DNA of 19,320 bases, taken from the NCBI GenBank assembly GCA_902796535.1, contig CADBPL010000287.1:1-19320 (forward strand), in the 5' to 3' direction. Positions within the stretch are counted from its first letter, which is position 1. Every line of letters starts with the position of its first letter. Source of the DNA: Oscillospiraceae bacterium. Its GTDB lineage: Bacteria > Bacillota > Clostridia > Oscillospirales > Acutalibacteraceae. The translations under genes were made by a program, and so were the position numbers. Of this stretch, positions 6,827-13,956 are shown one piece after another. Below the pieces are notes generated by a model that did not search any database, was not told where the DNA came from, and saw only the letters and a list, made by a program, of their open reading frames with translations.

Positions 6827-8248
6827 TCAGCTTTTGATCAGATCGCGGATGAATTCGCCGATTTGAAGGATCGCCTTGAGGGGAGCCACAATCAGAATAA
6901 ACCAGTCGGGCAGCGGCTTGTCGACCTTGACGGTGCAGTCAGCCGAGAGAGTGCCGTCCGGAGACATGGCGGTGACGGTAGTTTCACCCTGGGAAACGCC
7001 GGTGATGACGCCTTTGCTGTTGACGGTCGCAATGTTCGGATTGGCGGATACGAAAACGATATTATTGCCGTCCGGCTTGGCCGTGGTGCCGTCGAAATAC
7101 GTGATGGTACACTTGGGGTTAACGTCGAGCCAGCCCGGCCTGACGGAAACGCTCTTCTTTTCAAATTGGATGGAACCGAAAACGGGAGGAGGGGGATTGC
7201 CGATGCGCACGTTGATTTCTCGGCGTACACGGGTGTATTCCCCGTTATATCGCATGTCGACGGTGAGCGTTGCGTAGCCGAGTTTGCTGTAGGTATGGAT
7301 TTCGCCCTGCTGGCTGACGCTGACGATGGAGGGATCGCTGCTCTCCCAAACGAGCGTGGCGTTTTTTACGTTGGTGGTCGCTTTAATGGTAACGGTCTGG
7401 TTGGTGCGGAGAGTCAGCTCGGTCACATAGGGATCCAGATAGATATTGGGCGGGGGCAGGATAACTGTGCAGGATTTATACAAACATGGTTCCGCTGGGG
7501 CGCTGTCGGTCGAATAGTAGAACACAGCACGTACGATGACGTGCAGTTCTGTTGTGAAATAGTTCCCCGGTGATGGAGGAACAACACGCACCAAACCGTT
7601 TCCATCAACGGTTACAAACCGGCGTTCGTCAACATCTGTGGTCGTGGAGTCGTCCAACACTTCCCAGAAGTAGTTAAGATCGTTTACGGTCAGGTCGCTG
7701 ATGCAGAGCGGTTCGCCGTTATAATAACTGTAAGAAAAAGAGAAATCCAGGGTCTTCTGATTGATGTTACACTTTAATTCAGGCAGGTTTTCGCACCAGA
7801 CTCTGAGTGAGAATTCGGCGTCTGAACCGGCGCCGTCGATTTGAATGACGTAATCGCCCGTCGGCGCGTTTGACAGCGTGATGACCGTGGCGGCGGCAAC
7901 ATCAGCCGTGTAGGTACTGACGTTGGCTTCGTTGACGGTGAACACGGCGCCGTCTTTGGTGGAAACGGTGACCTTGATGGCCTGATCTGTGTTCACAGTG
8001 AGGGTGAGATCGCGCACCGGACTGTTGCTGACCTGATAGAAGCGGTGCTCGCTGCCGCTCAGGGCGCCGTAAACGGTTTCACCCAGCGCAAACTTGGCGG
8101 CGGTTTCGGCGGAATCGCCCGTGGGCAGGAGGTAATGGCTGCCGCTGTCCTGCTCATAAGCGGCGGCGTTCACGCACGCAAGGGTCAGAACGCTGAACGC
8201 CATGATCAGCGCAAGAGAAACAGATAACGCTTTTTTCATGCTTTTCAT
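6827..8248 (-). CDS. Paralogue B: secreted Ig-like (Big_2) domain protein
   Basis: 473 residues, same plan as paralogue A. Signal peptide 1-30, in which Gly25 of A is Cys (LTLACVNAAA), but the context is not a proper lipobox. PPC-like domain about 53-151 (GDYVIQIDG near its end), Ig-like domains at about 153-265, 268-350 and 356-442, family motif TTDVDE (203-208). The tail 446-473 (FILIVAPLKAILQIGEFIRD) aligns with that of paralogue D. It starts 52 nt after the stop of C with no terminator or promoter between, so C and B are cotranscribed. Start ATG at 8248 or 8239; two AAAGG units supply the ribosome-binding site. The ~145 bp at its 5' end are almost identical to A. Function unknown. Confidence 0.9.
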   Translation of the reverse strand: MKSMKKALSVSLALIMAFSVLTLACVNAAAYEQDSGSHYLLPTGDSAETAAKFALGETVYGALSGSEHRFYQVSNSPVRDLTLTVNTDQAIKVTVSTKDGAVFTVNEANVSTYTADVAAATVITLSNAPTGDYVIQIDGAGSDAEFSLRVWCENLPELKCNINQKTLDFSFSYSYYNGEPLCISDLTVNDLNYFWEVLDDSTTTDVDERRFVTVDGNGLVRVVPPSPGNYFTTELHVIVRAVFYYSTDSAPAEPCLYKSCTVILPPPNIYLDPYVTELTLRTNQTVTIKATTNVKNATLVWESSDPSIVSVSQQGEIHTYSKLGYATLTVDMRYNGEYTRVRREINVRIGNPPPPVFGSIQFEKKSVSVRPGWLDVNPKCTITYFDGTTAKPDGNNIVFVSANPNIATVNSKGVITGVSQGETTVTAMSPDGTLSADCTVKVDKPLPDWFILIVAPLKAILQIGEFIRDLIKS

Positions 8249-8251
8249 TTT

Positions 8252-8261
8252 CCTTTCCTTT
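8252..8261. repeat. Two-unit CCTTT tract in the ribosome-binding site of paralogue B
   Basis: Two CCTTT units (AAAGG on the coding strand) 3 nt from the first ATG of B, at the same place as the five-unit tract of A, with matching flanks. Confidence 0.9.
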
Positions 8262-8299
8262 TGCGTTGTTTTTGGGAATACCTTACAGGAACAATTGGT

Positions 8300-9748
8300 T
8301 TATTTGTTGGTCAGTCCGCCGAGCAGAGCGATGACGATCCGGAACAGGGCGGTGACGATCTGAATGAGCACGCGAACGAACTTTCGGATGGGCTTGGGAA
8401 TTCCGGAAAGAGGATCGTTGACCGTGACGCGGCAGGTATCCTGGAAGGTGCCGGTTTTGGTGGTCACGGTTGCGGTGATGACGGCGCTGCCTTCGTCGAT
8501 CCCTTTCACAACGCCCTTATCCGTCACGGTCGCAACGCTCGTGTCGGAGGACGTGAAGGTAACGTTCTTGCCGTCCGGCTTGGCGGTGGTGCCGTCGGAA
8601 TACGTGATCGTGCAGGGAAGCTCCTGCGTTTTGCCAACCTCGATGCTGGCGGCTTTTGCGCTGAACAGGCCCCGGGTCGGGTCGGGGTCGATCGCGCCGT
8701 AGGCGATGACCCGGATCTCTCTGCGGATGCGCAGCACCTCGCCGTTATATCTGATCGCGGCGGTGATGGTGATGATGCCTTCTTTTTCGTAAGCGCGGAT
8801 CTCACCCAGACTGTTGACGGTGGCAACCGTTTCATCGCTGCTCGACCAGGCAATGGAGGCGTTTTTCACGTTGGTGGTGGCTTTGATGGTTTTGGTTTCG
8901 TTGGCGTTGAGCGTCAGCGAGGTCACATAGGGGTCAAGAAAGATGTTGGGCGGGTTCAGCGTGACCGTGCAGGATTTGGTGAAGTCTTCCGTCGGGTTGC
9001 CGTCGGTCGAATAGTAGAACACGGCGCGCACAACGCAGGTCAGATCTCTGTCAAAGCGGAGCTGATTGCTTGGGAACGCAACGGTCACCAAACCTTGATC
9101 AGTCACAGAAACGAGCTTTCTTTCGTCAATGTCGGTGGTCAGCGGGTTGTCGACCGCTTCCCAGTAGTGGTTGAGGCTGTCCACGCTCAGGTCGGAAAGG
9201 GTGAGCACTGCGGTGTCGCCGGAAGTCAGGCTCATGGTTTTGTGGTTGATCGCGCAGCGCAGCGTGGGCAGGCCGGCGCACCCGGCTCTGAAACAGAATT
9301 CGGTTTTCTGGCCGGCGGCGCCTTTGCCGTCAAACTGAATGAAATAGTTGCCGACCGGCACGTCCGTGAGGGCGACGGCGTCGGAGCTGTTGGCGGGGAT
9401 CTCAACGGCGTAAGTGGTGTATTGCTGCGCGCCCACCTTGAACGGTTCGGCTTTTTCCGAAATGACGGTGAACGTGAGGGCTTTGTCGGTGCGCACGGTG
9501 AACGTGATGTCGCGCAAAGCGTCGTTGTTCAGGCGGTAACGGTTCCGTCCGTTGGCGATGATCGCGCCGTAAACGGTTTCGCCCAGCGCGAACCGCGCGG
9601 CGGTGGCGAGCGTTTCGCCCGTGGGCAGAAGGTAGTGGCTGCCGCTGTCCTGCTCATAAGCGGCGGCGTTCACGCCCGCAAGGGTCAGAACGCTCAACGC
9701 CAGAATCAGCGCCAGAACAATGGAGAGCAGCTTTTGAATTTTTTTCAT
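8300..9748 (-). CDS. Paralogue C: secreted Ig-like (Big_2) domain protein
   Basis: 482 residues. Signal peptide 1-30, PPC-like domain about 53-156 (VPVGNYFIQFDG), Ig-like domains at about 158-265, 269-350 and 358-445, with Big_2 signatures WSSSDETVATVNSLGEI and DTSVATVTDKGVVKGIDEG. Family motif TTDIDE at 204-209. The tail (PIRKFVRVLIQIVTALFRIV, then IALLGGLTNK) is more hydrophobic than in A and resembles the end of the secreted lysozyme-fold protein. ATG at 9748 with GAGGGAG 7-8 nt upstream, not an AAAGG repeat. Preceded by the hairpin that ends D; no promoter was found in the 105-nt gap, so its transcription probably depends on read-through from D. No catalytic motif seen. Confidence 0.9.
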   Translation of the reverse strand: MKKIQKLLSIVLALILALSVLTLAGVNAAAYEQDSGSHYLLPTGETLATAARFALGETVYGAIIANGRNRYRLNNDALRDITFTVRTDKALTFTVISEKAEPFKVGAQQYTTYAVEIPANSSDAVALTDVPVGNYFIQFDGKGAAGQKTEFCFRAGCAGLPTLRCAINHKTMSLTSGDTAVLTLSDLSVDSLNHYWEAVDNPLTTDIDERKLVSVTDQGLVTVAFPSNQLRFDRDLTCVVRAVFYYSTDGNPTEDFTKSCTVTLNPPNIFLDPYVTSLTLNANETKTIKATTNVKNASIAWSSSDETVATVNSLGEIRAYEKEGIITITAAIRYNGEVLRIRREIRVIAYGAIDPDPTRGLFSAKAASIEVGKTQELPCTITYSDGTTAKPDGKNVTFTSSDTSVATVTDKGVVKGIDEGSAVITATVTTKTGTFQDTCRVTVNDPLSGIPKPIRKFVRVLIQIVTALFRIVIALLGGLTNK

Positions 9749-9797
9749 GTTTTTCTCCCTCTCTTTTGATGAAAACCCAAAATTTGGCTTAAAGAAA

Positions 9798-9826
9798 ACA
9801 GCCGGGCGGGAACACTGCCCGGCTGT
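9798..9826 (-). terminator. Terminator after paralogue D
   Basis: Perfect 10-bp stem ACAGCCGGGC / GCCCGGCTGT with a 9-nt loop. On the minus strand TTTTCTTT follows, a broken T-run that may allow read-through into C. Confidence 0.75.
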
Positions 9827-9853
9827 CGAAAGGATTACCGTGTAGGATTGGAC

Positions 9854-11365
9854 TTATTGGGTGCCGCCGCTGATGCTGCCGATTTTGCCGATGAGGCCGG
9901 CAAGGAATTCAAGGATAGCGGGGATGCCGCCGTTGGAGTTGCCGTCGCCGCCGTTGCCTCTGATGAGATCGATGATCTGAATGATCGCCTTAATGGGCGT
10001 GACGAGCAGAGTGATAATGGGGGGAAGGTTATCGCCGACTTTGACGGGGCAGGTGGCTGAAATGTTGCTGCCGTCCGTCGTTGTGGCGGTGATGACGGCA
10101 TCGCCCGGGGCGACTGCCTGGATCTTACCCTTGGTGTTGACTATCGCGACGCTCTCGTTTGAAGAGGTGAATTTGATGTTCTTGCCGTCTGCATATTGGA
10201 TGGAGCCGTCGGAATAGGTGATGAAGCAGTTGGTTTCTTTATCAAACAGGCCGGGGCGCAATGAATAGCTCTTGGCGCCGAACGTAATGGCGATGGGGTA
10301 GGGGACGTCGTCAACGGTCACCTTGATCTCACGGCGAACGCGGAGCACTTCGCCGTTGTATTTGAGGCTGGCCGTCAGCGTGACGGTGCCGGGTTTGCTG
10401 TAAGTGTGGATCACGCCCTGACTGCTGACGCTGGCGATCGAAGGATCGGTGCTCTGCCAGTCGATGGTGCCGTTCTTCACGTTGGTGGTCGCATGGATGG
10501 TCGTCGTGGCATTGGAATGAAGCTTCAGCTCGGTCACATAGGGATCGAGGAAGATGTTGGGGGGAACCAGGGTGATCGTGCAGGATTTGGTGAGGGGCTC
10601 GGGCAGGTAGCCGTCGGCGGAATAATAGAACACGGCGCGCACAACGCACGTAAGGTTTCTGTTAAACGGCAGCTCAGTTGACGGGAACCCAACCGAAACA
10701 ACGCCGTCTTCATTCACGGTCACGAGCTTGGTTTCGTCAATATCCGTTGTCGCGGAATCGTCAAGCACTTCCCAGAAGTAGTTGAGGTAATTGACGTTCA
10801 TGTCGGAAATGCGGAACGCTTCCACATCGCCGGAGGTCATTTCAAAGGTCTTGTGGTTGATGGTGCACTTGAACTGGCTCTCCAGGCCGGTGCCATAGGA
10901 CGTGAAGGAGAATTCGGTTCTTTCGCCGCCCGAACCGGTGCCGTTGACCTGAATGATGTAGGTGCCGACCGGAACGCTGAGCAGCTTGACGATCTCGTTG
11001 CCGTTGACGGGAACGTCGATCGTGTAAGAGGTGTGCAGGGTCGTGCCGATTTTGAACTGATTGGTGCTGATCTCAGACTTGACGGTGAAGGAGATCTTCT
11101 TGTCGGTGTTGACGGCGAACGTTACGTCGCGCGAAGTGTTGTTGACGAACTTGTAGCAGTTCTGCGCGCTGTCGGTGATCGCGCCGTAAACGGTTTCACC
11201 CAGGGCGAACACGGCGGCCTGCGGAACGGTCGAGCCGGCGGGCAGGATGTAGTGGTTGCGTTTGTCCTTGTCAAAAGCGGCGGCGGTGGAGCCCGCAAGA
11301 GCCAGAACGCTCAGCGCCATGATCAGCGACAAAACAACAGCGAGTGCTTTTTTCATGCTTTTCAT
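9854..11365 (-). CDS. Paralogue D: secreted Ig-like (Big_2) domain protein, first of the array
   Basis: 503 residues, the longest of the four. Signal peptide 1-30 (KSMKK...STAAA). PPC-like domain 53-158 (VPVGTYIIQVNGTGSGG), Ig-like domains about 164-268, 270-352 and 358-443, family motif TTDIDE (206-211) after YFWEVLDDS. The tail has a helix like that of B (ITLLVTPIKAIIQIIDLIRG), then a Gly/Asn linker (470-480) and a second hydrophobic helix to the end, an addition absent in the others. The ATG at 11365 is chosen because GGAGG lies 9 nt upstream; the in-frame ATG at 11380 precedes that site. A strong promoter lies 40 nt before it and probably serves the whole array. Confidence 0.9.
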   Translation of the reverse strand: MKSMKKALAVVLSLIMALSVLALAGSTAAAFDKDKRNHYILPAGSTVPQAAVFALGETVYGAITDSAQNCYKFVNNTSRDVTFAVNTDKKISFTVKSEISTNQFKIGTTLHTSYTIDVPVNGNEIVKLLSVPVGTYIIQVNGTGSGGERTEFSFTSYGTGLESQFKCTINHKTFEMTSGDVEAFRISDMNVNYLNYFWEVLDDSATTDIDETKLVTVNEDGVVSVGFPSTELPFNRNLTCVVRAVFYYSADGYLPEPLTKSCTITLVPPNIFLDPYVTELKLHSNATTTIHATTNVKNGTIDWQSTDPSIASVSSQGVIHTYSKPGTVTLTASLKYNGEVLRVRREIKVTVDDVPYPIAITFGAKSYSLRPGLFDKETNCFITYSDGSIQYADGKNIKFTSSNESVAIVNTKGKIQAVAPGDAVITATTTDGSNISATCPVKVGDNLPPIITLLVTPIKAIIQIIDLIRGNGGDGNSNGGIPAILEFLAGLIGKIGSISGGTQ

Positions 11366-11405
11366 TTTTCTTTCCTCCATAATATTTTACTTGTGAAGTA
11401 TCACC

Positions 11406-11434
11406 ATCATAGCAGACAAAACGCAGCTTGTCAA
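11406..11434 (-). promoter_or_regulatory. Sigma-A type promoter of the Ig-domain array
   Basis: Minus strand consensus TTGACA (11434-11429), 17-nt spacer ending TGC (extended -10), TATGAT (11411-11406). Predicted start about 35 nt before the first codon of paralogue D. The only strong promoter found for the four genes. Confidence 0.88.
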
Positions 11435-11502
11435 GAAAAAAAGTCAAGTTTGTTAACTTTTTTTTCATGGAGCTGCAAAAGAAAGTTAATTGGCTGTTAA
11501 CA

Positions 11503-11525
11503 TTTTGGACATAATGTATCCAAAA
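11503..11525. promoter_or_regulatory. Inverted repeat TTTTGGA-N9-TCCAAAA
   Basis: Perfect 7-bp arms around CATAATGTA. Lies about 70 nt upstream of the Ig-array -35. Candidate operator; the bound protein is unknown. Confidence 0.5.
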
Positions 11526-11676
11526 ACAGGGGGTGTTTTTCGCCTTCGTTCCCGAAATCATGCGTTTCATGCTCATTTTGTTGCAATTTCACGGCGAATG
11601 AGCGATCATAAAATCGCCCAAAGGAGGGAGGTGGGAACGCACGATGCGTTATACAATGATTATATAAAATAAATCA

Positions 11677-11712
11677 AAATGTCAAAACAAACAATTGTGC
11701 ATTTTGACATTT
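11677..11712. promoter_or_regulatory. 36-nt nested palindrome
   Basis: Outer arms AAATGTCAAAA and TTTTGACATTT match perfectly over 11 bp, and the core ACAATTGT is itself palindromic about the same centre (between 11694 and 11695). No T-run, so an operator is more likely than a terminator. Confidence 0.6.
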
Positions 11713-11740
11713 GGCTGACATCGGCGGAAAAACCCGTTTT

Positions 11741-11758
11741 TTTGTGATATATCACAAA
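11741..11758. promoter_or_regulatory. Perfect 18-bp palindrome TTTGTGATATATCACAAA
   Basis: Perfect dyad about 60 nt upstream of the regulator's -35. It has TGTGA/TCACA half-sites like CRP/FNR-family operators but with a 4-bp rather than 6-bp gap, and TTGTGA/TCACAA half-sites like Rex but 2 bp too short. The true binder is not determinable here. Confidence 0.6.
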
Positions 11759-11815
11759 GAAAACGAAAAAAAAGATTAAAATTTCAAAAGATTGTAAAAA
11801 CTCTTGTTCAAGCCC

Positions 11816-11844
11816 TTGAAAAGTGCCTTGCTTTTGTGTAAAAT
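11816..11844 (+). promoter_or_regulatory. Sigma-A type promoter of the PucR-type regulator
   Basis: TTGAAA (11816-11821), 17-nt spacer, TAAAAT (11839-11844), about 50 nt before the start codon. Confidence 0.82.
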
Positions 11845-11895
11845 GTATACGGTTTATATCGTCACATTGTCTAAAACGATTTGGAGGTTTCCCAA

Positions 11896-12981
11896 ATGTC
11901 AAACAGGCTTTTTCAAGGAATCATTCACCAAATGCGTGACGCGATCGGCAGAACGGTCGGCGTCATTGACGAAACCGGTACGATCATCTCCTGCAGTGAG
12001 CTCGGCAGGATCGGCGAGGTCTGCACCTTCCCGGCGGAGGATTATTTATCAAAAGACGAATCCTTCTGCGTTGACGGCAAAACTTACGCGCCCTTCGGCT
12101 CCTCGCTTCACCCCGAATATGCCGCTTTCGTTGACGGTGACGACGACCTGTCCGGCAAATATGCCGATGTGATCGCGCTTTCGCTGTCGAACGTGAAGCA
12201 GTTTTATGACGAAAAGTATGACCGCGGCAACTTCATCAAAAATGTCGTGCTTGACAATATTCTGCCCGGCGATATTTACCTGAAAGCGCGGGAGCTTCGC
12301 TTCACGTCGGATTCCACGCGCGTGGTTCTGCTCATCCGCATCCCCGAACATAACGACATTGCCCTGTTCGACATTGTGCAGAACCTGTTCCCCGACAAGT
12401 CCAAGGACTTCGTCATCAACATCAACGAAACCGATATCGCGATCGTGAAGGAAGTTCGTTCCAACATCGACACGCGCGACCTTGAAAAGCTTGCCCGTTC
12501 CATCTCTGATTCCCTGAGCAGCGAGGCCTACACCCGCTGCCTGATCGGCATCGGCACGGTGGTGGAGGGCATCAAGGAGCTGGCCCGCTCTTTCAAAGAG
12601 GCGCAGGTCGCTCTTGAAGTCGGCAAAGTTTTCGACACCGAAAAAGAAATCGTGAGCTACGACAACCTCGGCATTGCCCGCCTGATCTATCAGCTCCCGA
12701 CGACGCTTTGTGAAATGTTTTTGCGCGAGGTGTTCAAGCGCGGCTCCATCGACTCGCTTGACCACGAAACGCTTTTCACCATCCAGAAATTCTTTGAGAA
12801 CAACCTCAACGTGTCGGAAACCTCCCGCAAGCTGTTTGTGCACCGCAACACGCTGGTCTACCGGCTGGAAAAGATCAACAAGCTCACCGGGCTTGACCTG
12901 CGCGAATTCGACGATGCGATCGTCTTCAAGGTGGCGCTGATGGTTAAAAAATATCTTGACGCCAACCCAATCAAATATTGA
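11896..12981 (+). CDS. PucR/CdaR-type transcriptional regulator
   Basis: 361 residues. N-terminal sensor-like region 1-100 (AIGRTVGVIDETGTIISCSE), a CdaR-like connector (GNFIKNVVLDNILPGDIY, ~111-128), a central degenerate GGDEF-type region and a C-terminal PucR helix-turn-helix (about 290-350) with the diagnostic NVSETSRKLFVHRNTLVYRL. Such proteins control catabolic or sugar-acid genes; the ligand here is unknown. The ATG at 11896 is chosen because GGAGG lies 8 nt upstream, and the longer reading starts on a TTG overlapping it. It lies 48 nt before ftsE with only a T-poor hairpin between, so it may be cotranscribed with ftsEX. Its own upstream palindromes are candidates for autoregulation, an inference. 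Confidence 0.85.
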   Translation: MSNRLFQGIIHQMRDAIGRTVGVIDETGTIISCSELGRIGEVCTFPAEDYLSKDESFCVDGKTYAPFGSSLHPEYAAFVDGDDDLSGKYADVIALSLSNVKQFYDEKYDRGNFIKNVVLDNILPGDIYLKARELRFTSDSTRVVLLIRIPEHNDIALFDIVQNLFPDKSKDFVININETDIAIVKEVRSNIDTRDLEKLARSISDSLSSEAYTRCLIGIGTVVEGIKELARSFKEAQVALEVGKVFDTEKEIVSYDNLGIARLIYQLPTTLCEMFLREVFKRGSIDSLDHETLFTIQKFFENNLNVSETSRKLFVHRNTLVYRLEKINKLTGLDLREFDDAIVFKVALMVKKYLDANPIKY

Positions 12982-13000
12982 CCGCTTTCTTCAGCGGTCA
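12979..13000 (+). terminator. Hairpin between the regulator and ftsE, no T-run
   Basis: 8-bp perfect stem TGACCGCT / AGCGGTCA with a 6-nt loop, starting on the stop codon. GGCGTCTG follows rather than T residues, so it is more likely an mRNA-stability or attenuation element than a full terminator. Confidence 0.45.
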
Positions 13001-13029
13001 GGCGTCTGCACGAGAGGTGACAGAGCACC

Positions 13030-13956
13030 ATGATTGAATTTAAAAATGTTTCCAAAAGCTACAGAAACGGCACGCTGGCGCTCGATAACGTCAGCATGAA
13101 GATCGAACAGGGTGAATTTGTTTTTATCGTCGGCGATTCCGGCGCGGGCAAAAGCACGCTGCTCAAGATCATCATGCGCGAAGAGGTTGCGACCGAAGGC
13201 ACGGTCGTGATCAAAAACCGTTTGCTCAACACCATGAAAAAACGGGATATTCCCTATTTTCGCCGCCATCTCGGGATCGTGTTTCAGGATTTCCGCCTGA
13301 TCCCGAACATGACGGTGTATGATAACGTTGCGTTCGCCATGCGCGTCATCGGCGCAAAAGAAAAACGCATCGGCAAGCGCGTGCCCTACGTGCTCAGCCT
13401 GGTGGGTCTGGGCGAAAAGTCCAAATGCATGCCAAACGAGCTGTCCGGCGGCGAGCAGCAGCGCGTTGCGCTGGCAAGAGCCATCGTCAACAACGCCGAT
13501 ATCATCATTGCCGACGAGCCCACCGGCAACATCGACGCAAAGCGTTCCTGCGAAGTGGTCGAAATGCTCGAAAAGATCAACGCGACCGGCACGACGGTCA
13601 TTATGGTGACCCACTCCGAGGATCTGGTGCGCCGTTACGGGCGCCGGATCATCACCATTGAAGGCGGCAAGATCAAGTCGGACGATATTTCCCGCGTGGG
13701 CCAAAAGCGCGAGAATTACGTTCTGCCCGACCTTGACATCGGCTCGCGCCGCGCCGCGCGTGAAGTGGATGAATTCATTCGCAGTTATCATTCCGAACGC
13801 ACCGAAACCTACAGCTCCGACCGCACCGAAACCTACAGCTCCGAACGCACCGAAGTGCTCGACGCCGATTCTGCCGAATCCCTCGAGGCCGATTCCGCCG
13901 AAGCATACGGAGCCGACCCCATCGAAACAAGCGGAGGTGAGAACGATGAGCCGTAA
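13030..13956 (+). CDS. ftsE: Cell-division ABC ATPase FtsE with unusual acidic repeat tail
   Basis: 308 residues; FtsE is usually about 225-230. The core is complete: Walker A GDSGAGKS (35-42), Q-loop FQD (85-87), signature LSGGEQQ (138-144), Walker B IIIADEP (158-164) and H-loop His195. With FtsX it forms an ABC system that moves no solute but transmits ATP hydrolysis to a cell-wall hydrolase outside. Residues ~229-308 are an added tail, first basic-mixed and then Ser/Glu/Asp-rich, with SERTETYSS-type repeats and alternating ADSAE words, probably disordered and cytoplasmic. The ATG at 13030 follows GAGAGGTGA. It overlaps ftsX by 11 nt, so the two are translationally coupled. Confidence 0.95.
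   Translation: MIEFKNVSKSYRNGTLALDNVSMKIEQGEFVFIVGDSGAGKSTLLKIIMREEVATEGTVVIKNRLLNTMKKRDIPYFRRHLGIVFQDFRLIPNMTVYDNVAFAMRVIGAKEKRIGKRVPYVLSLVGLGEKSKCMPNELSGGEQQRVALARAIVNNADIIIADEPTGNIDAKRSCEVVEMLEKINATGTTVIMVTHSEDLVRRYGRRIITIEGGKIKSDDISRVGQKRENYVLPDLDIGSRRAAREVDEFIRSYHSERTETYSSDRTETYSSERTEVLDADSAESLEADSAEAYGADPIETSGGENDEP
13792..13854. repeat. 24-bp tandem repeat (2.6 copies) in the ftsE tail
   Basis: Copies at 13792-13815 and 13816-13839 differ at one base; a partial third runs 13840-13854. Each encodes an 8-residue S(E/D)RTETYS unit. Confidence 0.9.

Larger units (their letters stand above)
11366..11895. other. 530-nt divergent control region between the Ig array and the regulator-ftsEX unit
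   Basis: Much more AT-rich than its surroundings. It holds strong promoters facing both ways (11406-11434 minus, 11816-11844 plus) and three separate palindromes (listed singly), plus GTTAAC words at 11451-11456 and 11495-11500. A tiny open frame at 11644-11667 has a strong AAAGGAGG upstream but encodes only seven residues. No gene or known RNA class was recognised. Confidence 0.7.

Noticed and set aside
5330..7573. 747-codon open frame on the plus strand, antisense to paralogues A and B (and a similar 502-codon frame at 8261-9769)
   Set aside because: The translation is Gly/Asp/Val-rich with no domain or signal, lacks a ribosome-binding site, and mirrors the codon bias of the four real genes. 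It runs straight through the A-B intergenic hairpin.
6827..8248. Paralogue B as a lipoprotein because of LTLAC in the signal peptide
   Set aside because: The residues at -3 and -2 do not match a lipobox (Thr, Leu), and its paralogues have Gly there with a normal AAA cleavage site.
11644..11667. Seven-codon open frame with a strong AAAGGAGG upstream
   Set aside because: Too short to judge, no gene directly downstream to attenuate (next start is ~230 nt away), and no repeat of one amino acid as in leader peptides.
11741..11758. Assigning the 18-bp palindrome to Rex or FNR
   Set aside because: Half-sites fit loosely, but the gap is 4 bp where both families need a different spacing; no such regulator gene is in the window.
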